NCBI GenBank assembly: GCA_035578155.1
Contig: JAPWDM010000001.1
Span: 91,959,024 to 92,023,023, forward strand
Length of the DNA stretch: 64,000 nt
Direction of reading: 5' to 3'
Source: Brachynemurus nebulosus
Taxonomy: Eukaryota > Arthropoda > Insecta > Neuroptera > Myrmeleontidae
Shown: positions 22,840-34,183 of the stretch, piece after piece
Position numbering within the stretch: the stretch's first letter is position 1
How the letters are laid out: every line of letters begins with the position of its first letter
Position numbers and translations under genes: made by a program
The notes under the pieces: model-generated
What the model was told of the DNA's origin: nothing
The model's database searches: none
The model's input: only the letters and a program-made list of their open reading frames with translations

Positions 22840-23235
22840 TACAGTGATCGGACACCTTCAAAAAGTGATCGGACACCTTTTTGGTCAGGGGGGTCCGCAC
22901 TTTTGACACGGTAGTGTACCAAAAATTTAAGTACAGTACGCTGTCAAAAGTTTGGGGCCACCCCTTGCGTTAGGGTAATCCCACATTTTTGACGTGATAG
23001 TGTACCTTTCGTTTAAGATGACTCAATTAAGTGAGATTAAAGGCTATGGCTTACATGTACACACAAAAAATAAGTACAGTGCGCTTCAAAAAGTGATCGG
23101 ACACCTTTTTGCTCACGGGGGTCCGCACTTTTGACATGGCAATGTACCAAAAATTTAAGTACAGTACGGTGTCAAAAGTTTGGGGCCATCCCCGAGTTAG
23201 GATATCCCCACATTTTTGACGCGGTAGTGTACCCC
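22840..23235. repeat. Higher-order subterminal repeat, two units (right arm)
   Basis: Mirror image of 18,571-19,180 but with two 215-bp units, seen as reversed copies of 'tttttggtacactaccgtgt' and 'tggccccaaacttttgacac'. The missing unit largely accounts for the arm-length difference left after the 690-bp insertion is removed. Confidence 0.78.
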
Positions 23236-23639
23236 AGCTATCAAATTGTAACCTAAAATTCAGTCTGCGCATGCGTCGTGTACTTAAATTTAATCTGCGC
23301 ATGCGTTAGGTTTGCATTCAAAAGCTACGCCAGTGCTGGCGGGTAATGGGTTAACACAAAACCAAATTGTGATAACTAAATTGTAGTGACGCATAATGGG
23401 TTAACTTGAATTTATTTTGTCGAAGTAATGATAATGACTCATGACTTTCAAGGCCAACAGTATGAGCGCGTGTGGGGTCAAATGTCAACAACAAATTTTA
23501 AATACATGTACTTGGTACGTGCCGGGTCAAAGGTTAAGGTTTGCATTAGTACCGTAAAGTTACACGATTTCAAATATTGGCAAAAGGGTTCAAGTTGGTT
23601 AGTTTTACGGTGTCACCGCTCTCTCATAGCTTATCTACT

Positions 23640-23802
23640 AGTATGTATACGCAATTGGCTATTAATACATACAGTATGTATACGAAATTGGCTATTTATA
23701 CATATATGTATAGTATGTATATGAAATTGACTGTTTATACATAATTATGATAATTATGATATGTATACTGAATTGGCTATTTAGGCATGAAGTATATTAT
23801 AT
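23640..23802. repeat. Minisatellite (right piece), unit about 35-40 bp
   Basis: About four units with 'gtatgtatacgaaattggct' and 'atttatacata', in the same orientation as 18,108-18,167. The first six bases are the right target duplication of the foldback element. Confidence 0.75.
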
Positions 23803-24102
23803 TAATGATGGCTAGTGAGTGAGTGATTCAATTCACTGAGTTGAATCACTCAACTGACTCATTGAATTGAATCAGTCAAAAAGAATTGAATCGACTCTTT
23901 TAACTCATGAATTGAAAGAATATAATATATGTCATACACTCACTCACTCACTCACCCACTCAGTCACTCACCTAAGAGTGTATAACATACAAGATTCTGT
24001 TCAAATTTTAGTCTCTATTTCAGTTTACTTATTACAATAGACAGAGCGACAGAAACTTGTTTCCACAGACATCTGTTTTTTACAACTGTGTATGTAACAT
24101 AA

Positions 24103-24603
24103 AGGGCCCCATACACGGTGAGATCTGTATCGATACCTTGTATCGATACAAATAGCGATACATATATCTGAGATTTGTATCATGTTTATTTAGCACACAC
24201 ACGCTGAGACTGAATCGTAAAACCTCAGTACAGATAAAAAATGTTATTAATAAAGAAATGTGCGATCTACGACGACCTGTGGCACCTGTGCTATTAGCAA
24301 TTGCAATACAAACATCTTTACATTTTGAATCCCGTAGACATGGGTATAATTTATACATATTAATAAAATCTTCCCAAAAATCTCTATCTGCAGACATGAT
24401 TATTCAAATAAATAACAATTATTTACTTTATTAACTGTCAAAATAAAAATGAAACCATAGTTACCACGATACTTGAGACAAGCACGATACCTGCTGATAC
24501 TGATGCAGTGATACCGAGACAGTCACATACACGACGAGATCTGTATCGTGATGCTGATACCTGTAACATGTAGCGATACAGATCTCATCGTGTATGGGGC
24601 CCT
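24103..24603. mobile_element. 501-bp PIF/Harbinger-like element, TSD TAA
   Basis: Ends AGGGCCCCATACACGGTGAG and AGGGCCCCATACACGATGAG (reverse complement), flanked by TAA on both sides (24,100-24,102 and 24,604-24,606). Subterminal clusters of 'tgtatcgatac' and 'gatacagatct' occur on both sides. It keeps the 5' end of a MADF-domain reading frame, the accessory protein of PIF/Harbinger elements, which supports the class call independently of the TSD. Confidence 0.85.
24317..24397 (-). pseudogene. N-terminal remnant of a MADF-domain protein
   Basis: From ATG at 24,397 the first 27 residues are MSADRDFWEDFINMYKLYPC followed by LRDSKCKD, matching the opening helix of MADF domains ('FWEdFI.lYks.PcLWd.kskdY'). 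After KCKD the frame continues to 24,080 without family resemblance and runs into the left TIR. Known: PIF/Harbinger elements encode a DDE transposase plus a MADF/Myb-like partner. Inference: an internal deletion removed the rest and left this start codon region. Confidence 0.7.
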
Positions 24604-25267
24604 TAACGTGTATATTATATCGTATACACTAATAGTACTATGGGACGGTAGGATTATATAATCTGATTTTTTTTTTAGAACTAATATTTTAATTTTTTTA
24701 CTATCCTCTATTTTCTAAAATGCATAAAACAAATTTTAATCCAAATTTAGTCCAAATGTCTAATAAACTAATAAAATAATGTGCTATAAGTATGAATTTT
24801 AAAAAAATTCTAAGAAAACTATATGTATTTTATTATACAATATTTTCAAATTTTTAAAATAAAATTTGTCCGTTTATTGTCAGATTATTACGTTTTCAAA
24901 AATTAGTTTTTTTTTTTTAAACAGCACTGAGTGGATATCTCCATTTTCCTACATAAAATTATTGTAGTTTTTCACAATCAATATTTTTCATTCATTGTTG
25001 ATTCGTATTTGAAGTTGTACCAATCAGTTGTGTAAAGTGAGTGAGTGATTCAATTCATAAAAACGAGTGAGTGATTCAATTCATAAAAACGAGTGAGTGA
25101 TTCAATTCATTGAATCGACTCACCACAGTGAACGGATTCAAAAGATTCAACTCACTAAAAAGAGTGATTTTTCCCATAACTAGTATATATACACAGTTGG
25201 CTACTTATACATACTGAATGAATGCGCTATTATTACAATTAATATTTTTATAATAACTACACCATTA

Positions 25268-25800
25268 TAAAAATCGAATACCTCCGATTGAGCTGATTTT
25301 TGTTTTTTTTTACATAATCTTTTTGGCTTAAGAAGTTATCCCCTAAACGGATTTTTGGCGACGCGGACCGGAAGTATATTTTTCAACCCTTCGAATGTCT
25401 AAGTTTAGGGGGTACTAAAAGTTTTCCGTAACCGTAGCAACAAAAATTAAAAATAGATTCTTATGGAACTTAGTGAGTAGCACAAAAAAGAAAGAATGAA
25501 GTTTTTCGATATTTTCCTTAGTTTTCGTGATATTATGTGTCAAATTTGTAAAACTTACTATATTGGATAGACAATTACGGTAGGTATATTAGGGCATTTA
25601 TTGATAGAAGTAAGTAGAAAATGGACCGGACGGCATCATTGACACTTCGTTTTCAGGCAGAGGGTAATTAAATAATTTTGAAGCGATTACACGCCGAGGC
25701 CTATTTGTAAATAATTACCCTGTGCCTAAGATGAGGTTTCCTTGGTGATGTCCCGTTCATTTTTCACTTATTTCTGTGAATAAAAATCAAAATATTTTAA
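25268..25800. repeat. Partial copy of the CCGATTGAGCT/GGCAAAGGGTAATTA repeat family
   Basis: Begins 'atacctccgattgagctgat', continues through one 134-bp-type unit ('ttggcgacgcggaccggaag') and then the dispersed hairpin repeat ('agattcttatggaacttagt', 'ggcagagggtaattaaata', 'taattaccctgtgcc'). The two blocks occur in the same order at 49,001-51,074. Confidence 0.7.
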
Positions 25801-26335
25801 TTAAATTTATAAAAGTTTATACTATGTATATGTGTATGTGTATGTGTATAATATACAATCTATTATCTCATTATAGTTTTTAGAAATAGGACACGTATTA
25901 TCTCGAAAACTAAACAGGGTATCGAAATACTTTATTCTTCCTTTTTTGTTCCACTGATCAAATTGTATAAGAATCTGCCTCTAGTTTTTATTACCATAAT
26001 AACGGAAACCTTTTTTTTGTCGGGTCACGCGTGAATTCACGAGTTTGGCACATCTCTAGTAGTTACCTATATGTAAATAATAATTACACAGGTATACAAT
26101 AAATTTCCTCCCTAAAGTTTAATTGACGATTCTTATAGATTTGTGAATGCAGATTAGGGGAAAAAATAGTAAAAGAAATCAGTCACGTCAGGACTTGAAG
26201 TTATTTTGATTTTGATTTCCGCTGTATTTTCTGTCGGGACGAAATTTGAAGACAATGTATGCCCATTTTACCATGAATTATAACTTAAAACTACGTATCG
26301 TTTAATATGTTATAATGGAACAGTTAATAGCATAT
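25801..26335. other. Gene-free stretch
   Basis: No coding sequence or repeat structure I can support beyond short 'tatgtg' runs at 25,825-25,850. Confidence 0.4.
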
Positions 26336-26374
26336 TATTCAACAAGCTGGTAATGATAGCTATTACTCATGAAG

Positions 26375-26455
26375 ATGAAATTGCGACACGAGCCGAGTTT
26401 ACGAAGCGAGTGTCGTAATGCATCTGAGTGAGTAATAGCCATTGCAAGCGAGTAG
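26375..26455. repeat. GC-richer imperfect hairpin with cgag words
   Basis: Contains 'attgcgacacgagccgagtt' and 'cgaagcgagtgtcgtaatgc', which pair as an inverted repeat, between 'agctattactca' and 'gagtgagtaatagcca'. This gives about 110 bp of two-layer inverted symmetry (26,345-26,460). No TSD was assigned. Confidence 0.6.
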
Positions 26456-26615
26456 AATATGATATTTTTCTACGACTTTTTTCCTTTTCGATTTAAATAA
26501 AATTGAATTGATTTGATTTAAATAAATTTTAAATCAAAAGAATACAATTTTTAATCTATCTCTAATTTCATTAAACGTTTATATATGTACAAACGATGAA
26601 AACAAAATACAAACT

Positions 26616-28360
26616 ACACATGTGCTTCACAATAAGATTCCTTCACAAACTGAATAAAGAGAAAGAGATGGAACGTTATTTGTTTATCTTATCACAAGTT
26701 TTTTTTGCTAAAATGTAGTGTATACAGTATGTTTCTTTAGATATTTTAATTCAAAATTTTTCCTTACAAAAATGATATCATTATATTGCAACTTTTTAAA
26801 TAAAAGAAATACGTATATAATTTATGTATCCTCATGTAAGATATGTCATATGTATATTCTGATTTATTTAAACATTAATTCATAGACTTTTAGTCACATA
26901 TGTACATATTATTTTCAAATCTTCAAATTGTCGTATGTTTATGTATTTTTTATACAAAATAATAAATTAATATATTAGATAATTAAATTCATATTTAGTT
27001 TTGAACAGAATATGTGCGTTTTTCACGATGTTTTTTCTGAGAAACGATATCATAACATGAATATTTAAAAATATTTTTAGCTTTAAAAAAGTGATATTGT
27101 TATATGTGCATTTATTATTACGGGTTTGTTATGTACAAAACTTTTTTTATTTTATTTTTTATTTTTATCACACTTATGTTATCTTTATTGTCTTTATATG
27201 TATATCTATATATGTGTACATTTTGAACACCCTATTTTCGCTTCATTCATAGTAACATAGAAAGAGACAAACCTTTCTTGGTGTTGCGTTTTGTGAAGCA
27301 TTAGTGTAGTTTGTTTACTTAGACGTTACTACGCAACAGATATGAAATTAAAACTTATATTATTCACAAAACAATCGCAAAGCTATTGAATAATGGTTAA
27401 TACGGTGATTTCATTAGTCGAAAGGTATTGAGTAATGATCATTCTTCCACACCTTTGAATAATGCCTAACTTTCTCAACAATTTACGGATATGTAATGAG
27501 TGTGTTCTTCAACAGGAGTAGGAAAGATTAATTACATTAATAAATTTTGATAGCCTGTAGATGTAAACCGAGTTCAGAGTCATAACACTAGTTTACACGA
27601 TTTTTGTCCTTGAAATGAAAATTGTTTTTTCTTAACGAGTGAGGTACTCTGATTTTCAAAAAAATTATGAAAAAAATTCAGCACAGTACACCAAGAAAGG
27701 TTTCTCTTTCTATGTTACTATAAGTGAAGCGTATATAAGGTGTTCAAAATGTACACATATATAGATATACACATTCACATAAAGGCAATAAAGGTAACAT
27801 AAGTATGATAAAAATAAATAATAAAATAAAAAAAGTTTTGTACGTACCAGATCCGTAATAATAAATGCACATATAACCATATCACTTTGTTCAAGTTAAA
27901 AATATTTTTAAATATTCGTGTTATGATATCGTTTCTGAGAAAAAACATCGTGAAAAATGCACATATTCTGTTCAAAGCTAAATATGTATTTAATTATCTA
28001 ATATATTAATTTATTATTTTGTATAAAAAATACATAAACATGAGAATTTGAAGATTTGAAAATAATATGTACATATGTGACTAAAAGTCTATGAATTAAT
28101 GTTTAAATAAATCAAAATATACATATGACATATCTTACATGAGGATACATAAATTATATACGTATTTCTTTTATTTAAAAAGTTGCATTTTAATGATATC
28201 ATTTTTGTAAGTAAAAATTTTGAATTAAAATATGTATCTTAAGGAACAACTGTATACACTACATTTTAGCAAAAAAGCTTGTGATAAGGTAAACAAATAA
28301 CGTTCCATCTCTTTCTCTGTATTTAGTTTGTGAGGGAACCTTATTGTAAAGCAAACGTGT
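26616..28360. mobile_element. 1.75-kb foldback element, arms about 670 bp
   Basis: Left arm 26,616-27,284 and right arm 27,688-28,360 are close reverse complements. Landmarks are 'agaaagagatggaacgttat', 'tacgtatataatttatgtat' and 'acatagaaagaga'. Ends read ACACATGTGCTTCACAATAA and ACACGTTTGCTTTACAATAA; the triplet ACT flanks both sides and may be the target duplication. The central 400 bp is unique and gene-free. Confidence 0.7.
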
Positions 28361-28390
28361 ACTTTTTATTGACAAGAAATTAAAAATTAA

Positions 28391-28675
28391 CTACCTTAGC
28401 TTTTTTTGTACTTTTTTTGTGTCTGTGTCTCTTACATTAAACCAGCAATATTTATTTAACTTAGTTTGATCCCAGTATCCCTCATAATTTTGCTCAAAAA
28501 TTTTCAAGTCCTAATGAAAGTGCTCGCCATTCTCGCTACTGTCGCTTTTGATATTTTCAGGAAAGAAATCGAGGTGCGATTGGAAGAAACGAATTTTCAG
28601 AAACATGTTGACACCCATCCGTTGAAAATTATATAACAAATCGACAACTAATTTTCGATAATTTTCTTTTTTCTC
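28391..28675 (-). pseudogene. Fragment of a transposon-derived arthropod protein family (signature 'FLKIRFFQSHLDFFPEN')
   Basis: Seen: one frame carries ENYRKLVVDLLYNFQRMGVN, then MFLKIRFFQSHLDFFPEN, NGEHFH, an in-frame TAG where a Gln codon is expected, DLKIFEQNYEGYWD and KYCWFNVRDTD, ending at a stop at 28,391-28,393. Known: many arthropod genomes contain repeated proteins with the consensus 'NMSLKIHFLHSHLDFFPEN ... GERFHQDI ... RYQGrW ... YCW', apparently transposon-encoded; biochemical function unknown. This copy is the C-terminal part only: an upstream TAA in frame and the sequence beyond 28,690 show no continuation. It lies between the foldback element and the gypsy element's target site. 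Confidence 0.7.
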
Positions 28676-28689
28676 TTATCTAGAAACTT

Positions 28690-28965
28690 TTGGATAACAA
28701 GTTATAATGAATTCTAAACAGCTACAGATATGGCTATGTAAAGTTTTTAAAAACTTGCCAAAAAAACACGAACGTTCATTTTTAAATCGCTCTAGAACTA
28801 GAAGCTGTTCTAATTTAGCTAGAAAGCTGGGAGAGGTGTCATTTTGTAGTATTTTAAATGCTCTTTCAATTGATATACAACATGACAAAGGTGTTAATGA
28901 AAACATTTTTTTCAAAATGCATGTAAAGACTGATTTAACTTTTTTTCCAAAAAGTACATAATTTA
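28690..28965. repeat. Dispersed non-coding repeat, also at 38,172-38,310
   Basis: Contains 'gctacagatatggctatgta', 'aaaaacacgaacgttcattt' and 'ttagctagaaagctgg', which reappear in reverse orientation at 38,180-38,300. The open frames on both strands are by-products of the repeat. Confidence 0.6.
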
Positions 28966-29085
28966 AAATTCTAAAAATATTTGTATAAATACTTAGTATT
29001 GTTCTGAATCATATAGTAAAATATGAATGTGGGGTCTTAATGAGTTCATTGTTAAAAACAATATTTCTGTTGCTGGTTTTCCACT

Positions 29086-30725
29086 TGACACCAAAAAAAA
29101 AAATTTTTAAAAAAATTAAAAGAGTGATGTAATACATGTAATAAGATTTTAATATTGACTATTGGTTAATTAATTAAATCTAATGAAGGTGTTAATGAAA
29201 TCTAAATTAAGTTAATGCAATTAAATAGACAGTGTCATTAAATAAAATTAAAATTATAAAGAAATTTGGATTGAATTAAATTAAGGGGAACCGGCTCCCC
29301 TACTATGAGAAGACACGGCTCCTGGACTAGGGACTATTCCCCAAAATCAACTGCTGGGCCCAAAACAGTATGTACATAGGGACGTAAAAGAATTTAAAAA
29401 AAGGGTTGGGAATGTAAAAGGTTTTTTTTTTATCGAACGCCCCAAATTCTAAGAAATGAACTGGTTATTTTTCTGTAAATATGGTATGTAGGAAATCGTA
29501 AATAATAATTTTAGAAATTAAATTTAAAACTAATTTTATTTAACATTAAATAAGTTTTTTTTTTTTATAAATAAGTTACACAAGTTAACAAGTAAAGCAC
29601 ATGTTTTTTTTTAACAACATTTTAAAAAAAAGGGGCTGAAAGAATATGAATTTATATTGAAACACGCCTATGATAAGAATTTTACATAATATTTCAAAAT
29701 TTAAAACGTGCTAACAAGATACACAAAATATTCAAAATGGCGAATAAGTTACATAATAATTTTTTTAAAGAGAATTTTTAATGGTAAATAAATTTTGTTA
29801 CGATAAAAATAGAATTTTACATAATTTTACAATACTAAATCTAAATATCCAAATGATTTTTCAACAGAAATGATCAATTACATTTAACTGAGAAAAGAGG
29901 ATATTATATAAATTTGAAACACGATAGTGTTTCAATGCATAAAGAATAGGATTGGTATAATGGAACCAATCCTATAAAATATTTATATTAAAATAATAAG
30001 AGAAATTTTTAAATTATTACCCAAACACGCCATCTTGTGCTTCAGAATTCCTAACCGGATACGCCATATTGTAAAATTATTTGTTAATGAAATTACACAG
30101 AATTTTTGTAAAATACATATCGTTACATTATTTGGTTAGAGTTTAAAAATAAAATTATGTTTCAAAGTAAAAGAAAAAAAAAATGATATTGCGTCATCCT
30201 TGTTCTAATACAATAATAAAAGTATTGTACAGAGCGAATGACGAAAGCGTCTTTTACTTACTTGAACAAAAACACAAGTGTGTGTGTACCATATCGTTTC
30301 TACGCATTGATCCCATGCAGTAATACGACTGTATTAATACGCCCGGTTGAAATTATTACGCGTACAAAGCAGAGCCTACTTTATAGTTTTATAAAACTTT
30401 ATTTTCTAATAAGTATATTAAAAAATCGAACATGCGATTTAATTTTAGTTTAGAGATATACTGACTAACTATTTAAACGTTTCTAGCAAGTTACCTTCTT
30501 GGCGAAAGATTCGTATGTAAAACTAAAACTGAACTAATTTTTTTTAAAAAGGACCAGAGACGAAAATATGGTATGATCTTGGAGTTTGCGGACTGCATAT
30601 ATATGGTAGAACAATATCAAATATTTTTAATCAATACGAATCGATATCACACAAAATCAAAATTGTCAATAAAATATTATACTTTATGTACTCTACGCGC
30701 AAACAAAATTGTCACATCCGTGACA
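29086..30725 (-). repeat. 3' LTR of the gypsy element (1,640 bp)
   Basis: Differs from the other LTR mainly by an extra segment of about 155 bp (near 29,662-29,835) plus scattered substitutions. Short open frames within it (for example 30,238-30,453) recur in the other LTR and look non-coding. The minus-strand end is TGTCACGGATGTGACAATTT. Confidence 0.93.
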
Positions 30726-31052
30726 TTCACTCCAGGCAGCAAAGAAAATTTTTTGACTTATAAGGCAAAAAATTTTCCACATATATATCTTATAGGCTGT
30801 TAATGCGTAACTTTAATACTAATGCATCGATAAATACAATAATGTTAAAAATTGAAATTTATATTGAAACTAGGCGTGTAAATTTAAGATTGAAATTTGA
30901 AATTCGTAAATCGAAAGTTAGAAATCAAATTACAATTTTGCGTCTGGAATTTGGAATTACAAAATGCTTTTACAAAAGTTTTTTACAATGTTAGATTTTA
31001 GGTGATAAAAAAAAATTATGAATATTGCAGTATACCTAGACTTGTTATGTTG

Positions 31053-34000
31053 CTAGGGCAATTGCGGAATATATTTCTTGATCTGATTTACGTGTGCGCG
31101 GATGGAATTCTTCTCCTGTTGATCGTATATAATCACAGATGTTGGAGATGAAAAATGTACCAACAAATACGGGCCCTGCCACCTCTGTTGGAAGCTGCTA
31201 TCTTGGTCAAACGGCTGTTGTTGTTATTGACGTTTGTACAATACTGGCTGGCCAATTCTAAATTGTGATATTGGTGGTCTAGAACTAGATGCTTGTTGGT
31301 ACGAAGATTTAGCTTTTGATAAGGCTAGCGCAATTTCATCGTCGGAAGGCGGTGTTGATTGTAGCAATATGTGCTGAATTCCTAGGGCATTGTCCAAGGT
31401 AGTTGTAAGCGGACGTTTTAAAAAGACTTCTGCTGGTGAACAATTAATTGCGGATTGGTACGAACGGTTATAATGAAACACGACTGACGGCAAAACTTCC
31501 GACCAATCTTTATGCCTCAGCGAATTATGTAATAGAAGGGCTGTTAAGTTGGTTTTAACAGTTTGTATAGCCCTCTCCGCTGCATTGGAACGAGGTGAAT
31601 ACGGAGTCGTGAAAATAGGCTTAACCGCATGTTGGAACAGAAAATCTTGATAGAGATTCGACTTAAAGGCCGGACCATTGTCGCTCACAATTAGAGATGG
31701 AAATCCATACGTGAAGAATATTGACTTCAGCAATGCCACGGTAGTTTCAGCAGTTGCTCGACGCGTCGGAAGCGCTATCAGCCATTTTGAGTACGCATCA
31801 ATGACCAAAAATATATATCTGTATTTTTTTGATGAAGATATAATTAATGGACCAGCGTAATCCACGTGGAGCCGAAACCAAACAGCTTAGGGTGGTATGG
31901 ACTGCATTTGTAGCTCATTTGACACATTGGCTGGTTTCACCACGGCGCATGTTTGACAGTTCTGAATATATACCTTACAACGCTTGAAGAGTTGCGGATG
32001 CGTAAATCGTCGCGCAATTGCCCTGTAACATTTCGTTAAACCATGATGAGACATTGAATGAAAATATTCAATTACAAAATCCAACATAGAAGATGGAAGT
32101 ACGATACGTTTAAGCCTACGCCTGCCTACGAGCTTACACAAGAGACCGTTAGATAGTGTAAAGTTATTACATTTAATACCCGACTCAAGGTCAGATAAAA
32201 TGAGTTTACACTCATCATCTAGTCGCTGTGCATGGCTAATAGACACGTAACCATCAGGGGTATGCATAAGCTGAAACAGCACTTCTGTTGGATCCTGCAA
32301 TTGAGGATTTGAATCTTGATTTTGATCATCATGATCATTATGTGAAAATAATCTACTTAAGGTATCTGCTATTACATTATCTTTACCTTTTACGGATCTT
32401 AATTCAAAATCGAATCCAGAAAGAAGGAGTAGCCACCTTGAAAGTTTTGAAAATTTACGTGGGGTATTTGCAAGCCAATTAACGGCTGCACAATCACATT
32501 CGATAATAAAATGTCTGCCAACAAGATAATCCTTAAAATGGAGTACCGAGTTGACAACAGCTAAAAGCTCAATTTCATAAGAATTATATCTAACCTGTGC
32601 GCCATGTAATTTTCGTGAAAAATATTCGATGAGTAATAATCCCTCTGGTAATTGATTGTGTAGAACGCCTGCGATCCCGTTTGCACTAGCATCGCAGGTT
32701 AAAACTAACGGATAATTAAAATTTGGAAATTTCAATATAGGTGGTGTACTAAGTGCTTCCTTCAAGATACGAATTGCTGTGGTATGCTCGTCACGTATTT
32801 GAAATTTAACATTTTTCTTTTTTAAGGAATTTAAAGGTGCTACGATTTGTGCGTAATTTGGTATAAATTTTGCATAAAAAGCGCACATGCCAACGAATTT
32901 CTGAAGCTCCTTTAAATTTCTTGGGATTGGCAAATTTTTAATTGCCTCTATACAATCTTCTAACGGTAAACGGCCAGAAGCAGACACAGAATGACCCAAA
33001 ATTTTAAGACGTGCTTTACAAAACTGCACCTTGTCTGGATTTATAGTAAGATTTAATTTTCTAAATCTAGAAAGTAATAGTTCAATGTGTTTCAGATGAG
33101 ATTCGATATCTGGGCTGTGGATAATTAAGTCGTCGTAATAAATTAAAAGAAATACCCTACGAAAATCGGCGAGCTCAGTCATCAAGTACCTGAAGAGCGC
33201 TTGCGCTGAGTTACAAAGACCGAAGGGTACGGCATTGAAATGAAAATGACCAAATGTCGTAATGATAGCAGTATATTTCTTTGATTCTTCCGCTAAGGGA
33301 ATTTGATAAAAAGATTGAGATAAATCGACGACACTAAAAATTTTTGAATTACCCATTTGCATAAATATCGAATTCATCGAAACAGCGGTTAAGGGGTCGT
33401 ATGTCAAATAAGAATTGATAAATCTGTAGTCTGCAACGAGACGAAGACCGTTAGTCTTCTTTACAAAAAATACGGGACTAGCATACTGAGATTGGGACCG
33501 TGAAATGATACCCAATTTTAGTAGTTCCTGAAGATGTTGCTCCAATAACAAGGTACGCTCTGGCGATAGATAATAGGGTTTTTTTGCTATTACAACATTT
33601 TGTTTAAGATGTAAATGATATTCGAAATTTTTTGCACGACCCGGTATCTTGGATAAAACTTTTTTATATTTCTTAACTATATTATTTAATCGGGTCTGTT
33701 GTGTAGTATTTAGAACTGAAGTACCGTCCAACATTACATTGATACGATTCGACATTTCATTGGGAATAGATATAAAATCTACAACCAAACCTTTGTTGTG
33801 TGAAAATGTAACATTTTTATTATAAAAATTAATAATTATGCGACAAAAGGTTAAAGCTGGTGAACCCAATAAAACATCGAACGGCAAATCATTACAAATG
33901 TAGAATGTTTGATTCCAAGATAATGTGGAGATTTTGAAATGTAAATTTACAGCTTTCCGGAAGAAAATTTTATTACTTCCGGGTAAAGAAGCTTGTATTT

Positions 34001-34183
34001 CAGTTCTAAAATACTTTAACTTAGGGTTAATTTTAACTAATTTTTCAAAAAATTTCGAAGAAACGGCGCTCAAAGTCGAACCAGAGTCGAGGAGAGCGAC
34101 ACCTTCAGTACCATAAATGTTTACGTTAATGACAGGTAAAGTATATTTAAAGCTAAAGCAGTTTGGGTAATTTACCGAAAATT
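31053..34183 (-). pseudogene. pol: gypsy Pol: protease, reverse transcriptase, RNase H, integrase (two nonsense codons)
   Basis: Reading leftward from the frameshift site: an aspartic protease with ALLDSGSTLSAVS about 30 residues in; reverse transcriptase with FHFNAVPFGLCNSA and the active-site YYDDLII; RNase H with LTCDASANGIAGV and KDNVIADTLSR; an integrase zinc finger with HSMSHHG and NCQTC; an integrase core with VDYAGP, VSDNGPAF and SNAAERA, so D, D and E are all present; and a C-terminal RWQGPYLV module. An in-frame TAA at 31,887-31,889 separates the zinc finger from the core, and a second TAA at 31,224-31,226, probably from a CAA codon, precedes the last 57 codons. Pol is in the -1 frame relative to gag, as expected for a frameshifted Gag-Pol fusion. 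Confidence 0.92.

Larger units (their letters stand above)
18168..23639. mobile_element. 5.47-kb foldback element with very long arms and a small coding core, 6-bp TSD AGTATG
   Basis: Seen: both ends begin AGTAGATAAGCTATGAGAGA and are flanked by AGTATG (18,162-18,167 and 23,640-23,645). The left arm is 18,168-20,939 and the right arm 21,759-23,639; they are near-perfect reverse complements except for a 690-bp insertion and one extra 215-bp repeat unit in the left arm. The unique core (20,940-21,758) holds two small minus-strand genes. Known: 6-bp duplications and long TIRs beginning with AG occur in Maverick/Polinton elements, but none of their hallmark genes (DNA polymerase B, integrase, packaging ATPase, capsid) is here. 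Inference: a non-autonomous relative of a large virus-like transposon, or an undescribed class. The boundaries are secure; the classification is not. Confidence 0.82.
23803..25182. mobile_element. 1.4-kb hAT-like element with GAGTGAGTGATTCAATTC subterminal repeats
   Basis: Left end TAATGATGGCTAGTGAGTGA, right end (reverse complement) TAGTTATGGGAAAAATCACT. Both ends carry many 'gtgagtgattcaattc' words (23,812-23,965 and 25,038-25,165). Minisatellite sequence flanks both sides. The 8 bp next to each end (tattatat and gtatatat) match only partly, so the TSD is not proven. A PIF/Harbinger-like element is nested at 24,103-24,603. Confidence 0.6.

Noticed and set aside
19074..23302. Mirror-image frames at 19,074-19,367 and 22,641-22,922 (and 18,485 versus 23,051) in the foldback arms
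   Set aside because: Near-identical because the arms are inverted copies; the peptide is a translation of the 215-bp repeats, with no domain and no start context.
18168..23639. Calling the foldback element a Maverick/Polinton outright
   Set aside because: Only TSD length and long TIRs fit; polymerase B, integrase, ATPase and capsid genes are absent.
28707..28961. An 84-codon plus-strand frame
   Set aside because: Overlaps a dispersed repeat that recurs inverted at 38,172-38,310, with a counter-frame on the other strand.
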